NCBI RefSeq assembly: GCF_003611585.1
Contig: NZ_RAVW01000015.1
Coordinates: forward strand, 1-49,619
Length of the DNA: 49,619 bases
Reading direction: 5' to 3'
DNA from: Corallococcus exercitus
GTDB lineage: Bacteria; Myxococcota; Myxococcia; Myxococcales; Myxococcaceae
Shown: piece after piece, positions 42,043 through 49,570 of the stretch
Layout of the letters: the number at the start of each line of letters is the position of its first letter
Numbering within the stretch: the first letter of the stretch is position 1
Notes under the pieces: generated by a model
The model's database searches: none
The model's input: only the letters and a program-made list of their open reading frames with translations
What the model was told of the DNA's origin: nothing
Made by a program: the position numbers and the translations under genes

Positions 42043-42579
42043 ATGAGCGAGCAATATCCAGTCACCGTCGCGGTCCGCCGTCCCGACGGTCAGGTGGAGC
42101 AGGTCCGGGTGGGCACGGCGTACAAGAACGGCGACGGCTTCACGCTGCAGTTGGGTGAGCTGTCCATGAGCGCCACGCCCGTCGCGGCGTCGGCCCCGGC
42201 GGCCTACCGCCGCCCCGCGGCCTCGGGCGCCCCGTCCGGTGGTGGGGGAGGGGGCGGCGACGGCATGCTCCTGCCCAACTACGGCCGCAGCAAGGGCGCC
42301 CCCGTGTACGGCGCCAGTCTCCAGGACCTGGAGTTCTACGCCAACGGCGCGCGCCGCTCCCTGGCGGACCCCAGCAAGTCGCGCTGGCACGACAAGGAGA
42401 AGCAGCTCCTGACCGCCATCGAGGCAGAGATCGCCCGGCAGCGCGGTGAGGGCGGCGGCGAACCGCCCGCGCGTGGCGGCGGTGGAGGCCGGGGCGGTGG
42501 CTACGGCGGCTACGGCGGCAACCCGCCGGATGACGGCGACATCCCGCCCCCCGGCGACGACGACAACATCCCGTTCTGA
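42043..42579 (+). CDS. Gly-rich protein with SSB-like C-terminal tail
   Basis: 178 residues. N-terminal ~45 residues are a small beta-rich domain, followed by a Gly run, then a conserved-looking helix pair (GASLQDLEFYANGARRSLADPSKSRW, EKQLLTAIEAEIARQ), a Gly-rich linker, and the end GDDDNIPF. The last residues match the acidic IPF tail of single-stranded DNA-binding protein (E. coli SSB ends DDDIPF), which recruits replication and repair proteins. No OB-fold SSB domain is visible. It may bind the same partners. A GTG at 42028 is an alternative start. Confidence 0.75.
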   Translation: MSEQYPVTVAVRRPDGQVEQVRVGTAYKNGDGFTLQLGELSMSATPVAASAPAAYRRPAASGAPSGGGGGGGDGMLLPNYGRSKGAPVYGASLQDLEFYANGARRSLADPSKSRWHDKEKQLLTAIEAEIARQRGEGGGEPPARGGGGGRGGGYGGYGGNPPDDGDIPPPGDDDNIPF

Positions 42580-42592
42580 GGGGAACCCCGGG

Positions 42593-42618
42593 CCCCGCGG
42601 CAATCGACGGCCGCGGGG
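42593..42618 (+). terminator. Hairpin after the SSB-tail gene
   Basis: CCCCGCGGC pairs with GCCGCGGGG over nine bases with an eight-base loop, 13 bases past the stop. There is no T-run, so it may be a weak or factor-dependent terminator. Confidence 0.4.
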
Positions 42619-42971
42619 ATCCAATCGGTCCCGGTTTACGCAATACAGGTGGCGCGCGGTGCGGCCCCACCGGCGTTGACATTCTGGAACAGATGACAGA
42701 CACCGTGAGCGTTTCCGGTGTTTGCTGAAAGTGAATTGACACGCCGCGTGTGGTTCATTCCGCTTCGGCTGCTTCACTTTTGAATCGTTCCGCATCCCAC
42801 GGATTTCCCTCGTTTCGGCGGCCCTTCTGTCATCGCGTGTACTTCACGGATGACGCACCCAAAGGAAGGAACTCCGTCTTTCCAAGGGTTTAGGGAGTGG
42901 CCTGGAACGTGCTCTATGCACACGTGCCAGGGAATCCATCCCGTCCGGCGAGGCTGTGAAATCGCGAGGCC
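42619..42971. other. Gene-free region, lower GC
   Basis: No coding frame convinces. Two TTGACA hexamers (42676-42681 and 42736-42741) have no fitting -10 box at 16-18 bases. The region is presumably the upstream region of the KAS III-like gene. I see no hairpin with a T-run. Confidence 0.4.
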
Positions 42972-44087
42972 ATGGAAATGACCGAACGGGTGTGTGTCGT
43001 GGGCGCCGGTTCCTTCGTCCCTACGCGGACCATCTCCAACGAGCGGATCGCCAAGGCCATCCCGGGTTGGTCGGCCGCCCGCATCGAAGAGAAGATTGGC
43101 ATCAAGGAGCGCCGCTTCCTCTGGGACTTCGACGACGAGACGGGCCGCGCCATCCCCCCGCCGGACGACGTGATGGGGCGCTTCTACCCGGCGACGAACA
43201 CGGACATGTGCGAGGTGTCCCTGCGCCAGGCCCTGTCGCGCGGCGGCGTGGATCCGAAGGAGCTGGACGCGCTGTTCGTGGTGACGTGCACCCCGGACGC
43301 GCCGCACTTCAACCATGACGCCATGGCGTTGCACGAGCGGCTGGGCCTGCGCGAGGACGCCTTCGCGCTGGTGGTGGACGACGGCTGCGGCGGCACGCCC
43401 TACGTGCTGGACCTGGTGCGCAAGATGATGGAGGGCGGCCGCTTCCGCACGGTGGCGGTGGTGGCCTCGGCGTTCACCTCGCCGCTGGTCAACCGGGAGG
43501 TCTACACGGACGAGCTGCCGCCCACGCCGGGCCGCCCCAAGGCGCTCAATGCCTACCTGTCCATGTATGTCTTCGGGGACGGGGCGGGCGCGGTGGTGCT
43601 GCGCACGCAGCAGGGTGAAGAGGACGGCCCGGGCATCCTCTCCTCGTTCTCCGGCAACGCGTACGCGGAGCTGGTGGCGCGCCGGGGCGGCGGCATGCTG
43701 AAGCTGCCCTACCAGCCGGGCCGCACGCGTCCGTCGGAGATGGCCTTCGTGGTGGACGGCTTCAAGGTCGCGCGCAGCTATCCCGAGTACATGCAGAAGT
43801 GCCTGGACGCGGTGCTCACCCCCGCCGTGCGCGAGCAGGTGAAGCGCTACTACTTCCACCAGCCCAACAAGCGGGTGATGGACGCGTTCGTGAGCCGCGC
43901 GGGCCTGCCGAAGGAGGCCGTGGCCTGCAACGTGGACCGGATTGGCAACACGTCCGCGGCCGGAATGCTGATTCTCCTGGCGGAGGACCTGGAGCAGGGT
44001 CGTGTGGCACTCGGCAGTGGGGACCTGGTGGTGGTGGCGGCCGTCGGCGCCAACGTCCATTATGGGGCCCAGCTCGTGCGGCTGTAG
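42972..44087 (+). CDS. 3-oxoacyl-ACP synthase III (KAS III)-like enzyme
   Basis: 371 residues. The catalytic triad of the thiolase-superfamily condensing enzymes is present: Cys in DDGCGGTPYVL (~141), His in FHQPNKRVM (~298), Asn in RIGNTSAAGM. The end GDLVVVAAVGANVHYGAQLVRL resembles the FabH C-terminus. It likely condenses an acyl-CoA or acyl-ACP starter with malonyl-ACP, or makes a related beta-keto product; whether for housekeeping fatty-acid synthesis or a specialised lipid cannot be said. ATG 42978 is an alternative start. It is followed by a DUF2378 gene. Confidence 0.85.
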   Translation: MEMTERVCVVGAGSFVPTRTISNERIAKAIPGWSAARIEEKIGIKERRFLWDFDDETGRAIPPPDDVMGRFYPATNTDMCEVSLRQALSRGGVDPKELDALFVVTCTPDAPHFNHDAMALHERLGLREDAFALVVDDGCGGTPYVLDLVRKMMEGGRFRTVAVVASAFTSPLVNREVYTDELPPTPGRPKALNAYLSMYVFGDGAGAVVLRTQQGEEDGPGILSSFSGNAYAELVARRGGGMLKLPYQPGRTRPSEMAFVVDGFKVARSYPEYMQKCLDAVLTPAVREQVKRYYFHQPNKRVMDAFVSRAGLPKEAVACNVDRIGNTSAAGMLILLAEDLEQGRVALGSGDLVVVAAVGANVHYGAQLVRL

Positions 44088-44132
44088 CGCGCACGGGTGT
44101 TCATCTCCTCCCCCCCGGAGATTCCCCCCTCT

Positions 44133-44750
44133 ATGAGTGAGCAGCGCAAGGAAGTCACCGGACTGGATCCGGCCATCGCCCAGGACCTGGAGAAACGCCT
44201 GGCCTTGTCGACCCCCGACGACACGGCCCGAGGCATGTTCTTCAACGGCGCGTTGAACGCGGTGCGCATCCTCGGCGGCGACGCCGCGGTGGAGAAGTGT
44301 CTGGCGGTGGTGCCGGAGAAGAAGTTCGTGGACTTCTTCAACTACCCGGTGTCGGGCTTCCTGAAGCTGTCCTTCACGGGAGCGCAGCTGATGGGGCCGC
44401 AGCTGGGCGGCTTCGACGCGATGTTGCGCAAGATGGGCACGCAGGCCACCACGGACTTCCTGTCGTCGGCGGCGGGCAAGACGCTGCTGCTCCTGGCGGG
44501 AGACAGCCCCAAGCGGCTGGTCACGAACCTGCCCACGGGCTACCGCGCGGCGGTGAGCTACGGCGACCGCAGCGTGGAGTGGTCCGGCGACCGCGCGGGC
44601 AAGCTCATCATGAAGCGGGACTTCATGCCGCCCGCGTACCATGAAGGCGTGCTCCAGGCCGTCATCGAGGCGCTGGGCGCCCGGGGCGTGCAGGTGAAGG
44701 GCCGGCAGACGGGCCCGGTGGATACGGAGTACGCGCTGTCCTGGCAGTGA
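44133..44750 (+). CDS. DUF2378-family (TIGR02265) protein
   Basis: 205 residues from an ATG. The family features are all visible: MFFNGALNAVRILGG, a VDFFNYPVSGFLKLSF region, FLSSAAGKTLLLLAGDSPKRL, YRAAVSYGDRSVEW and DFMPPAYHEGVLQAVIEALGARGV. DUF2378 is an expanded family in myxobacteria of unknown biochemical role; no signal peptide, cytosolic. It lies 46 bases after the KAS III-like gene and may be co-transcribed. Confidence 0.85.
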   Translation: MSEQRKEVTGLDPAIAQDLEKRLALSTPDDTARGMFFNGALNAVRILGGDAAVEKCLAVVPEKKFVDFFNYPVSGFLKLSFTGAQLMGPQLGGFDAMLRKMGTQATTDFLSSAAGKTLLLLAGDSPKRLVTNLPTGYRAAVSYGDRSVEWSGDRAGKLIMKRDFMPPAYHEGVLQAVIEALGARGVQVKGRQTGPVDTEYALSWQ

Positions 44751-44791
44751 CCGGAGCACCCACCCCGCGGTCCTGAAGGATGGGTTTGAAC

Positions 44792-45307
44792 ATGTCTCAA
44801 GGACAGGCGGGAGCAACGGTGCGGCTGCAGTCCGGCACCGAGTGGGTGTATGCCTTTCGCTCGCAGGAGGACGCCGCCACGCCGCCGGATGAAGCGGTGT
44901 GCGCGGCGGCGCCCTTCACGCCCACCGTGAAGCTGGGCGCGGGCCTCTACGTGCCCGCGGGCGATGGCACCTACGAACGGGTCGGCTCCGCGACGGCCTG
45001 CTTCCGGCTGACGGACCGGGCCTTCACCCCGGGCACGCAGGTGCCGTTCTACGCGCGCTTCCTCCTGCCGGTGGGGGCCTTCGCCGCGGCGGGGGAGTGC
45101 ACGCTCGTGAGCAACGACCAGCCCCAGGCGGGGGTGGTGCTCGCGGGAGGCGCGCTGAAGCTGGTGGAGGTTCCGGCGGGCTTCGCGGGAGGCATGCTGT
45201 CCAACCTCAGCGTGTTCAACCCGCTCAAGCTGCCCGGCTTCGCCACCGGCTCGTACTACACGCTCTACGCCTTCCGGAAGGAAGGCCCGGGCGCCTCCAG
45301 CCCCTGA
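44792..45307 (+). CDS. Unknown small beta-rich protein
   Basis: 171 residues from ATG 44792; ATG 44780 is in frame, but GAAGG touches it. No signal peptide. Mostly beta-strand pattern with three cysteines (AVCAAAP, ATACFRL, GECTLVS) and an aromatic C-terminus (GSYYTLYAFRKEG). No family recognised. It lies 41 bases after the DUF2378 gene. Confidence 0.65.
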   Translation: MSQGQAGATVRLQSGTEWVYAFRSQEDAATPPDEAVCAAAPFTPTVKLGAGLYVPAGDGTYERVGSATACFRLTDRAFTPGTQVPFYARFLLPVGAFAAAGECTLVSNDQPQAGVVLAGGALKLVEVPAGFAGGMLSNLSVFNPLKLPGFATGSYYTLYAFRKEGPGASSP

Positions 45308-45419
45308 GCGGAAGACCCTGCGCGCGGCCCCTCTCCCGGCACGCCCAGGTGAACAGGAATGTCGGGGATGCCTGGGAGAATACGTCCCTGGGCATCCGAT
45401 GCCATCACGAGGGGGACGC

Positions 45420-46859
45420 ATGGAAAGCAGGTGGAATCCGCTCTACGAATCGCTCGGCTACCGGCCGCCCGCGACAGGCAGGGCCGCGCCGGAGTCCCCG
45501 CCGCCGGAGGACACGGACCTGCCCCTCCTGGGCCCGGAGGAGCTGGAGGCGCTCAAGTCCGCCTTCCTGCGCGAACCGGAGGACGTGCTGCGCTGGACGG
45601 AGAGCGGCCTGGGCGCGAGGGTCACGGTGGGCGCGTTCGTGGAGGTGCTGCGCGAGCTCGAGCTGCTCTTCACGGACCCCGGCCAGTTCCAGGAGCGCCT
45701 GGACGCGACGGAGCGCCACGCCCGGCAGGGGACGGGAGGGCTGCCCGCGGACTTCACCTTCCCGCTGAGGACGGAGGAGATCCCCATCGACCCCACGCGC
45801 ACGCGCTTCGAGCCCCAGTCGGACCTGCGCGGCTGGCTGCTGTTCAGCGGCCCGGTCTGGCTGGAGCAGGGCGCAGCGGCGCGGCAGGCCCCGTTCCGCT
45901 GGCACTTCGGAGCGAAGAGCCGCTTCGTCTACCCCATGCGCGAGCCGGAGCCGGGGCACCCGGTGGAGGTCGCGCTCTTCGCGGACTTCGGCACGGGCGA
46001 ATACGCCTCGCGGTACATCGCCCGGCAGTTGGTGATGCGCGGCGAGCGCCTGGACTGCGCGGTACACCTGGGCGGCGTCTTCTACGCGGGCCGCCAGGGC
46101 GAGTTCGACGCGCACGTGGCGGAGCCGCTGGAGCCGCTGCTCGGGACCACGGCGCTGCTGACGCTGAACGCGCCGCCGGAGATGCGCTCGGGCGCGGGCG
46201 CCTACTTCCGCTATCTCGACGAGCGGCGAGGCGCGGGCCCTCGTCACCCACAGGAGGGCAGCTACTTCTGCCTCGCCGCGGAGCGCTTCCAGCTCATCGG
46301 CCTGGACACCGCCTGGTTCGAAGCGGGCCGCCATCGCGAGCCCGCGCTGCTGCAGTGGCTGGAGCAGCGCCTGTCGGAAGGACGCCGGCGCGGAGCCATG
46401 AACATCCTGCTGAGCCACTCCGCGCCCTACGGGCCGGACGCGAAACAGCTCGCCCCCCTGGTGACGGAGGACCTGCGGGCCCTGGTCGTGGAGCGCGAAT
46501 GGGTGGACCTCTGGTGCTGGGGAGGCGCCCAGGCCGGAGCGCTGTATGACCGGGCACCCGGCCTGCCCTTCCTCGGCGCGAGCCTGGGCCACGGAGGCTT
46601 CCCCTCCGAACGAAGGGATGCGCCTGAATACCCGGCGGCACCGGTCCGCTTCTTCGAATCCCGGCCGCGCTTTCCGGAGTGGACGGGCGTGCGCCAGGAC
46701 CGGGGCAACCACGGCCACGCGACGCTCTGGCTGAACGCGGACGGCACGGCATCGCTGCGCTTCACGGACTGGATGGGGCAGGTGCGCTGCGAGGCGACCC
46801 TGTCACGCCAGGGCCCCAGGGGGCCCGTGACGCTGAAGACGCTCGACGTGAGGGAGTGA
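45420..46859 (+). CDS. Metallophosphoesterase-fold protein with lost metal ligands
   Basis: 479 residues from an ATG with GAGGGGG just upstream. The C-terminal ~300 residues have the order of a calcineurin-like phosphoesterase, but the signature residues are altered: ADFGTG (~187, Asp kept), GGVFYAG where GDxxY is expected (Asp lost), LNAPPEM where GNHE is expected (His lost), LLSHSAPYG (His kept), and WGGAQAG where GHxH is expected (both His lost). With most metal ligands missing it is probably not a phosphatase. The N-terminal ~130 residues are an unrelated, helical and acidic domain. Cytosolic. Function unknown. Confidence 0.78.
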   Translation: MESRWNPLYESLGYRPPATGRAAPESPPPEDTDLPLLGPEELEALKSAFLREPEDVLRWTESGLGARVTVGAFVEVLRELELLFTDPGQFQERLDATERHARQGTGGLPADFTFPLRTEEIPIDPTRTRFEPQSDLRGWLLFSGPVWLEQGAAARQAPFRWHFGAKSRFVYPMREPEPGHPVEVALFADFGTGEYASRYIARQLVMRGERLDCAVHLGGVFYAGRQGEFDAHVAEPLEPLLGTTALLTLNAPPEMRSGAGAYFRYLDERRGAGPRHPQEGSYFCLAAERFQLIGLDTAWFEAGRHREPALLQWLEQRLSEGRRRGAMNILLSHSAPYGPDAKQLAPLVTEDLRALVVEREWVDLWCWGGAQAGALYDRAPGLPFLGASLGHGGFPSERRDAPEYPAAPVRFFESRPRFPEWTGVRQDRGNHGHATLWLNADGTASLRFTDWMGQVRCEATLSRQGPRGPVTLKTLDVRE

Positions 46860-46870
46860 GCCAGGGGCCC

Positions 46871-47353
46871 TCAAGCTCCTTCGATGCCACGCTCCTTCAT
46901 GTACTTGCGCAGGCCCGCGGCGCCCTGGGCGCGCACCTTGTTGTGCAAGAGCGGCGTCCACCCGAGCGCCCAACCCACGGGCCCCAGCGCCTGTCGCGAC
47001 CACGTCCAGAAGGGGAACCGGTCCGTGTGGCGGACGATCTTCCCATCCTTGAACTCGAAGGTCGCGTCGATGCGATTGAGCACCTTCCGGCCCGTCTGGC
47101 TGAAGGTGTAGCGCGCATCCCAGTGGGCGCTGCCGGTGCGGTCATCGGCCTGGACCTGGCTGAAGACGACCTCCAGGTCCTTGCCGCGCTCCAGGAGCAT
47201 GCGCCACATGGAGGTGACGCCCGCGTAGCGCAGGCCCTGGAACACGGCGTCGTTGAACTCCACGTCCGGGTGGTAGCAGGCGGCCATGCCGTCCGCGTCG
47301 CGCCGCTGGAAGGCCGAATAGAAGTCGGTGATGAGCTGGGAGTGCGGGTGCAT
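46871..47353 (-). CDS. NTF2/SnoaL-like protein
   Basis: 160 residues from an ATG. Pattern of the SnoaL/NTF2 cone: ITDFYSAFQRRDADGMAACYHPDVEFNDAVF at the start, MWRMLLERG, VVFSQVQADDRTGSAHW, FEFKDGKIVRHTDRFPFWTW. Such proteins bind small ligands or catalyse isomerisation; substrate unknown. The C-terminal 50 residues are basic (KYMKERG). Convergent with the phosphoesterase-like gene, 11 bases apart. Confidence 0.85.
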   Translation of the reverse strand: MHPHSQLITDFYSAFQRRDADGMAACYHPDVEFNDAVFQGLRYAGVTSMWRMLLERGKDLEVVFSQVQADDRTGSAHWDARYTFSQTGRKVLNRIDATFEFKDGKIVRHTDRFPFWTWSRQALGPVGWALGWTPLLHNKVRAQGAAGLRKYMKERGIEGA

Positions 47354-47464
47354 GTCGCCGGTCTATCAGACCCGTCCGGCCTCGTGCTCGGGGCCCCCGG
47401 GACGGTGTGCCGGCGGGCGGAAAGTGCCGAGCAATGGAGGAAACCGCGTGGCAGAGTCGCGCGC

Positions 47465-48004
47465 ATGGCTCGCGACATCGTCATCTGGCCCCACAAGGTT
47501 CTCACCACGTCCACCCAGCCCGTGACCGACTTCGGACCGGCGCTCGAAACGCTCCTCCAGGAGATGTCGGAGGCCATGGCGGAAGCCAAGGGCATCGGCA
47601 TCGCGGCCAACCAGGTGGGAGTCCCCCTGCGCGTGGCCATCGTCGGCCGGGAGGACGGCACCCAGTTCGAGATCGTGAACCCCCAGCTGCTGTCGAAGGA
47701 GGGGAGCGTGAAGCTGGAGGAGGGCTGCCTCTCCGTGCCGGACGTGTGGGAGAAGTGCCCCCGCGTCGAGCGCGTGAAGGTCCGCTACCAGGACAAGACG
47801 GCCCAGTGGCACGAGCTGGAGGCGGAAGGGCGGCTCGCGCACGTGCTCCAGCACGAAATCGACCACCTGGACGGCCACGTCTTCGTGGACCACCTCTCCA
47901 GCCTGAAGCGGACCCTCATTCTGGACCGCATGAAGAAGCTGCAGAAGTCGCTCGCGCGCCGGAAGGAAGAGCCCTCGGAAGGCAAGGGGCCGAAGCGCTC
48001 CTAG
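47465..48004 (+). CDS. def: Peptide deformylase
   Basis: 179 residues. Three conserved motifs are present: GIGIAANQVGVP (GxGxAAxQ), EEGCLSVP (EGCLS, Cys metal ligand) and QHEIDHLDG (HExxH). It removes the formyl group from the initiator methionine in the cytosol; Fe2+ enzyme. The C-terminal extension (LKRTLILDRMKKLQKSLARR) is basic. Whether it is the only copy cannot be seen here. Confidence 0.95.
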   Translation: MARDIVIWPHKVLTTSTQPVTDFGPALETLLQEMSEAMAEAKGIGIAANQVGVPLRVAIVGREDGTQFEIVNPQLLSKEGSVKLEEGCLSVPDVWEKCPRVERVKVRYQDKTAQWHELEAEGRLAHVLQHEIDHLDGHVFVDHLSSLKRTLILDRMKKLQKSLARRKEEPSEGKGPKRS

Positions 48005-48042
48005 CTGACGGTGGGGATGGGGGGCGCGCTACGCTCGAGCGC

Positions 48043-48735
48043 ATGGAACCGCGCCCCATTCCCCGTCAGGTCCAGGTCTTCCGTGAGGAGTACCGGGCCC
48101 GGAGCATCGGGCCGGGCTACCGGGGCCAGGCCCACTTCGCCTTCACCAGCCTCGTCTGCCTGGGGGGAATCGCCCTGGCGCTAAGCCGGGTGCATGCGCC
48201 CCGCCTCTGGGAGCTGCTCGGGGTCCCCGTGGTCATCGCCCTCGCGAACACGGTCGAGTTCCTCGGCCACCGGGGCCCGATGCACCACCGCACCAGGGGA
48301 CTGGGGCTCATCTTCGAACGGCACACCGCCCAGCACCACCGCTTCTTCACCCACGAGGCGATGACCTACGAGTCCCCCCGGGACTTCAAGATGGTGCTCT
48401 TCCCGCCGGTCCTGCTCCTCTTCTTCCTGGGAGCCATCGCCGCGCCGCTGGGAGCGCTCTGCTTCCTGCTGATTTCCCCCAATGCGGGCTGGCTCTTCAT
48501 CGCCACGGCGCTCGGCTACTACCTCGCGTACGAGTGGGTTCACTTCGCCACGCACCTGCCGGACAACCATTGGAGCGCCCGCCTGCCCGGCATCTCGTTC
48601 CTGCGCCGGCACCACGAGGTGCACCACGAGCCGAGCAAGATGGGACGCCACAACTTCAACATCACCTTTCCCCTCGGTGACGGGCTCTTCGGGACACGCT
48701 GGCGCGCCCCGCTGGATGAGGAGCAGGGGAGGTGA
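48043..48735 (+). CDS. Sterol-desaturase/fatty-acid hydroxylase-type membrane protein
   Basis: 230 residues with four to five hydrophobic helices (TSLVCLGGIALALSRV, VVIALANTVEFLGH, VLFPPVLLLFFLGAIAAPLGALCFLL, GWLFIATALGYYLAYEW). Three His clusters give the diiron site of the family: HRGPMHH, HTAQHHRFF, and HHEVHHEPS. These enzymes hydroxylate or desaturate lipids in the inner membrane. Lipid substrate unknown. It is 38 bases after the deformylase gene. Confidence 0.88.
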   Translation: MEPRPIPRQVQVFREEYRARSIGPGYRGQAHFAFTSLVCLGGIALALSRVHAPRLWELLGVPVVIALANTVEFLGHRGPMHHRTRGLGLIFERHTAQHHRFFTHEAMTYESPRDFKMVLFPPVLLLFFLGAIAAPLGALCFLLISPNAGWLFIATALGYYLAYEWVHFATHLPDNHWSARLPGISFLRRHHEVHHEPSKMGRHNFNITFPLGDGLFGTRWRAPLDEEQGR

Positions 48736-48837
48736 CGGGGAAAGAAGAAAGCCGGAGCCGGGGGTTCACACCTTGGAGCGGCGTACCCATATCCCCGGCG
48801 GTTGGGGACGAATGATCAGGCCCGGATCAACAAGGGT
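48736..48837. other. Intergenic stretch before the promoter array
   Basis: After the desaturase stop there is a GCCGGGG...CCCCGGC pair with a ~40-base loop, too loose to call a terminator. Nothing else recognised. Confidence 0.4.
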
Positions 48838-48866
48838 TTGACGTCGCCGAACCGAAGCGTTAGACA
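48838..48866 (+). promoter_or_regulatory. rRNA promoter Pa (first of six)
   Basis: TTGACG (48838-48843), 17-base spacer, TAGACA (48861-48866). It lacks the CCGCGCCCC discriminator of the others, so it may be the least stringent-controlled. Confidence 0.6.
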
Positions 48867-48946
48867 CTGGACCTCCGCGCAGCGAGCCGACGGCCCCAGG
48901 GCCCTCGGGACGCCAGCATGGGGACGAAAAGGATCGACGAAGGTTG

Positions 48947-48976
48947 TTGATCCCGAACGCGGCGAAGAGGTAGAAG
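48947..48976 (+). promoter_or_regulatory. rRNA promoter Pb
   Basis: TTGATC, 18-base spacer, TAGAAG (48971-48976), then CCGCGCCCC, a GC-rich discriminator typical of stringently controlled rRNA promoters. Confidence 0.65.
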
Positions 48977-49056
48977 CCGCGCCCCGCTCGAACGGATCCG
49001 AACGAAGCAGCTCGGAACGCAGGGCGGACAGCAGCAAACGGTCGCCACGAAAACGG

Positions 49057-49084
49057 TTGATCGCGGATGCGGCGGTGGTAGAAG
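49057..49084 (+). promoter_or_regulatory. rRNA promoter Pc
   Basis: TTGATC, 16-base spacer, TAGAAG (49079-49084), then CCGCGCCCC. Same repeat family as Pb; spacer one to two bases shorter. Confidence 0.6.
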
Positions 49085-49178
49085 CCGCGCCCCTCACCTC
49101 GAAGCCCACGCACTGGCGTGGAAGGCACTTCGGGGAGAGCGCAGCACCGACAAGGAAATAGGGCAGTCAACGAGCGGG

Positions 49179-49208
49179 TTGACAGCGAACGCGGCGAAGA
49201 GATAGAAG
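49179..49208 (+). promoter_or_regulatory. rRNA promoter Pd
   Basis: Consensus TTGACA, 18-base spacer, TAGAAG (49203-49208), then CCGCGCCCC. Confidence 0.65.
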
Positions 49209-49287
49209 CCGCGCCCCACCGAAGAGTAAGCAGTCCGGCAGGCAACACACGGACGGCAAGCGGTGAAGGAAGCTGACAGCAAGCAGG

Positions 49288-49317
49288 TTGACAGGGAACG
49301 CGGCGCTGAAGTAGAAG
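49288..49317 (+). promoter_or_regulatory. rRNA promoter Pe
   Basis: Consensus TTGACA, 18-base spacer, TAGAAG (49312-49317), then CCGCTCCCC. Confidence 0.65.
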
Positions 49318-49401
49318 CCGCTCCCCTTCGAAAAGAAGCGGCGAAAGTCACTGGACGGCGCCGACGAACTTCGAAGCAGCCCGCAGGACGCAAAAGCGAA
49401 G

Positions 49402-49430
49402 TTGACGCTGACTGCGAACTGAAATAGAAG
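49402..49430 (+). promoter_or_regulatory. rRNA promoter Pf, nearest the gene
   Basis: TTGACG, 17-base spacer, TAGAAG (49425-49430), then CTGCAACCCC. It starts the transcript about 190 bases before the window edge. Confidence 0.65.
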
Positions 49431-49504
49431 CTGCAACCCCGCTGGTTGAAGCGAAACCAGCAAGAAGTACGGTAGCAAAAGTCGCGAAGCAGGACAAGCG
49501 GCTC

Positions 49505-49516
49505 GGTCTTTGAAAA
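49505..49516 (+). promoter_or_regulatory. boxA-like antitermination element
   Basis: GGTCTTTGAAAA resembles rRNA boxA (TGCTCTTTAACA) and the CTTTGA-AA core found just before many 16S genes. It lies in the transcribed leader of the expected rRNA operon. Confidence 0.6.
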
Positions 49517-49542
49517 CCAAATAGCAAGCCCAAGCAGTAATG

Positions 49543-49570
49543 GATTGCGGAAACCCGCAGTCAATTTTTT
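49543..49570 (+). terminator. Terminator-like hairpin inside the rRNA leader
   Basis: GATTGCGG pairs with CCGCAGTC (one G-U) across an AAAC loop, then AATTTTTT. Formally an intrinsic terminator, 27 bases after the boxA-like element, so transcription may be stopped here unless antiterminated; it may instead be a processing stem. Confidence 0.5.

Larger units (their letters stand above)
48940..49440 (+). repeat. Degenerate ~110-bp tandem repeat carrying promoters
   Basis: Five copies share the block TTGAxx...GCGGCG...TAGAAGCCGCGCCCC, with -10 boxes 108, 124, 109 and 113 bases apart. Between blocks the DNA differs, so selection keeps the promoter core. Confidence 0.7.

Noticed and set aside
42906-42923. 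Sigma-54-like TGGAACG...TATGCA before the KAS III-like gene
   Set aside because: GG and GC are separated by 12 bases, not the ten that sigma-54 needs.
48755-48825. Possible tRNA gene before the promoter array
   Set aside because: No cloverleaf: the T-loop motif and acceptor stem cannot be formed on either strand.
49094-49564. Open frames on the minus strand across the promoter array
   Set aside because: Their sequence is repetitive only because the promoter repeats are; no protein pattern or ribosome-binding site.
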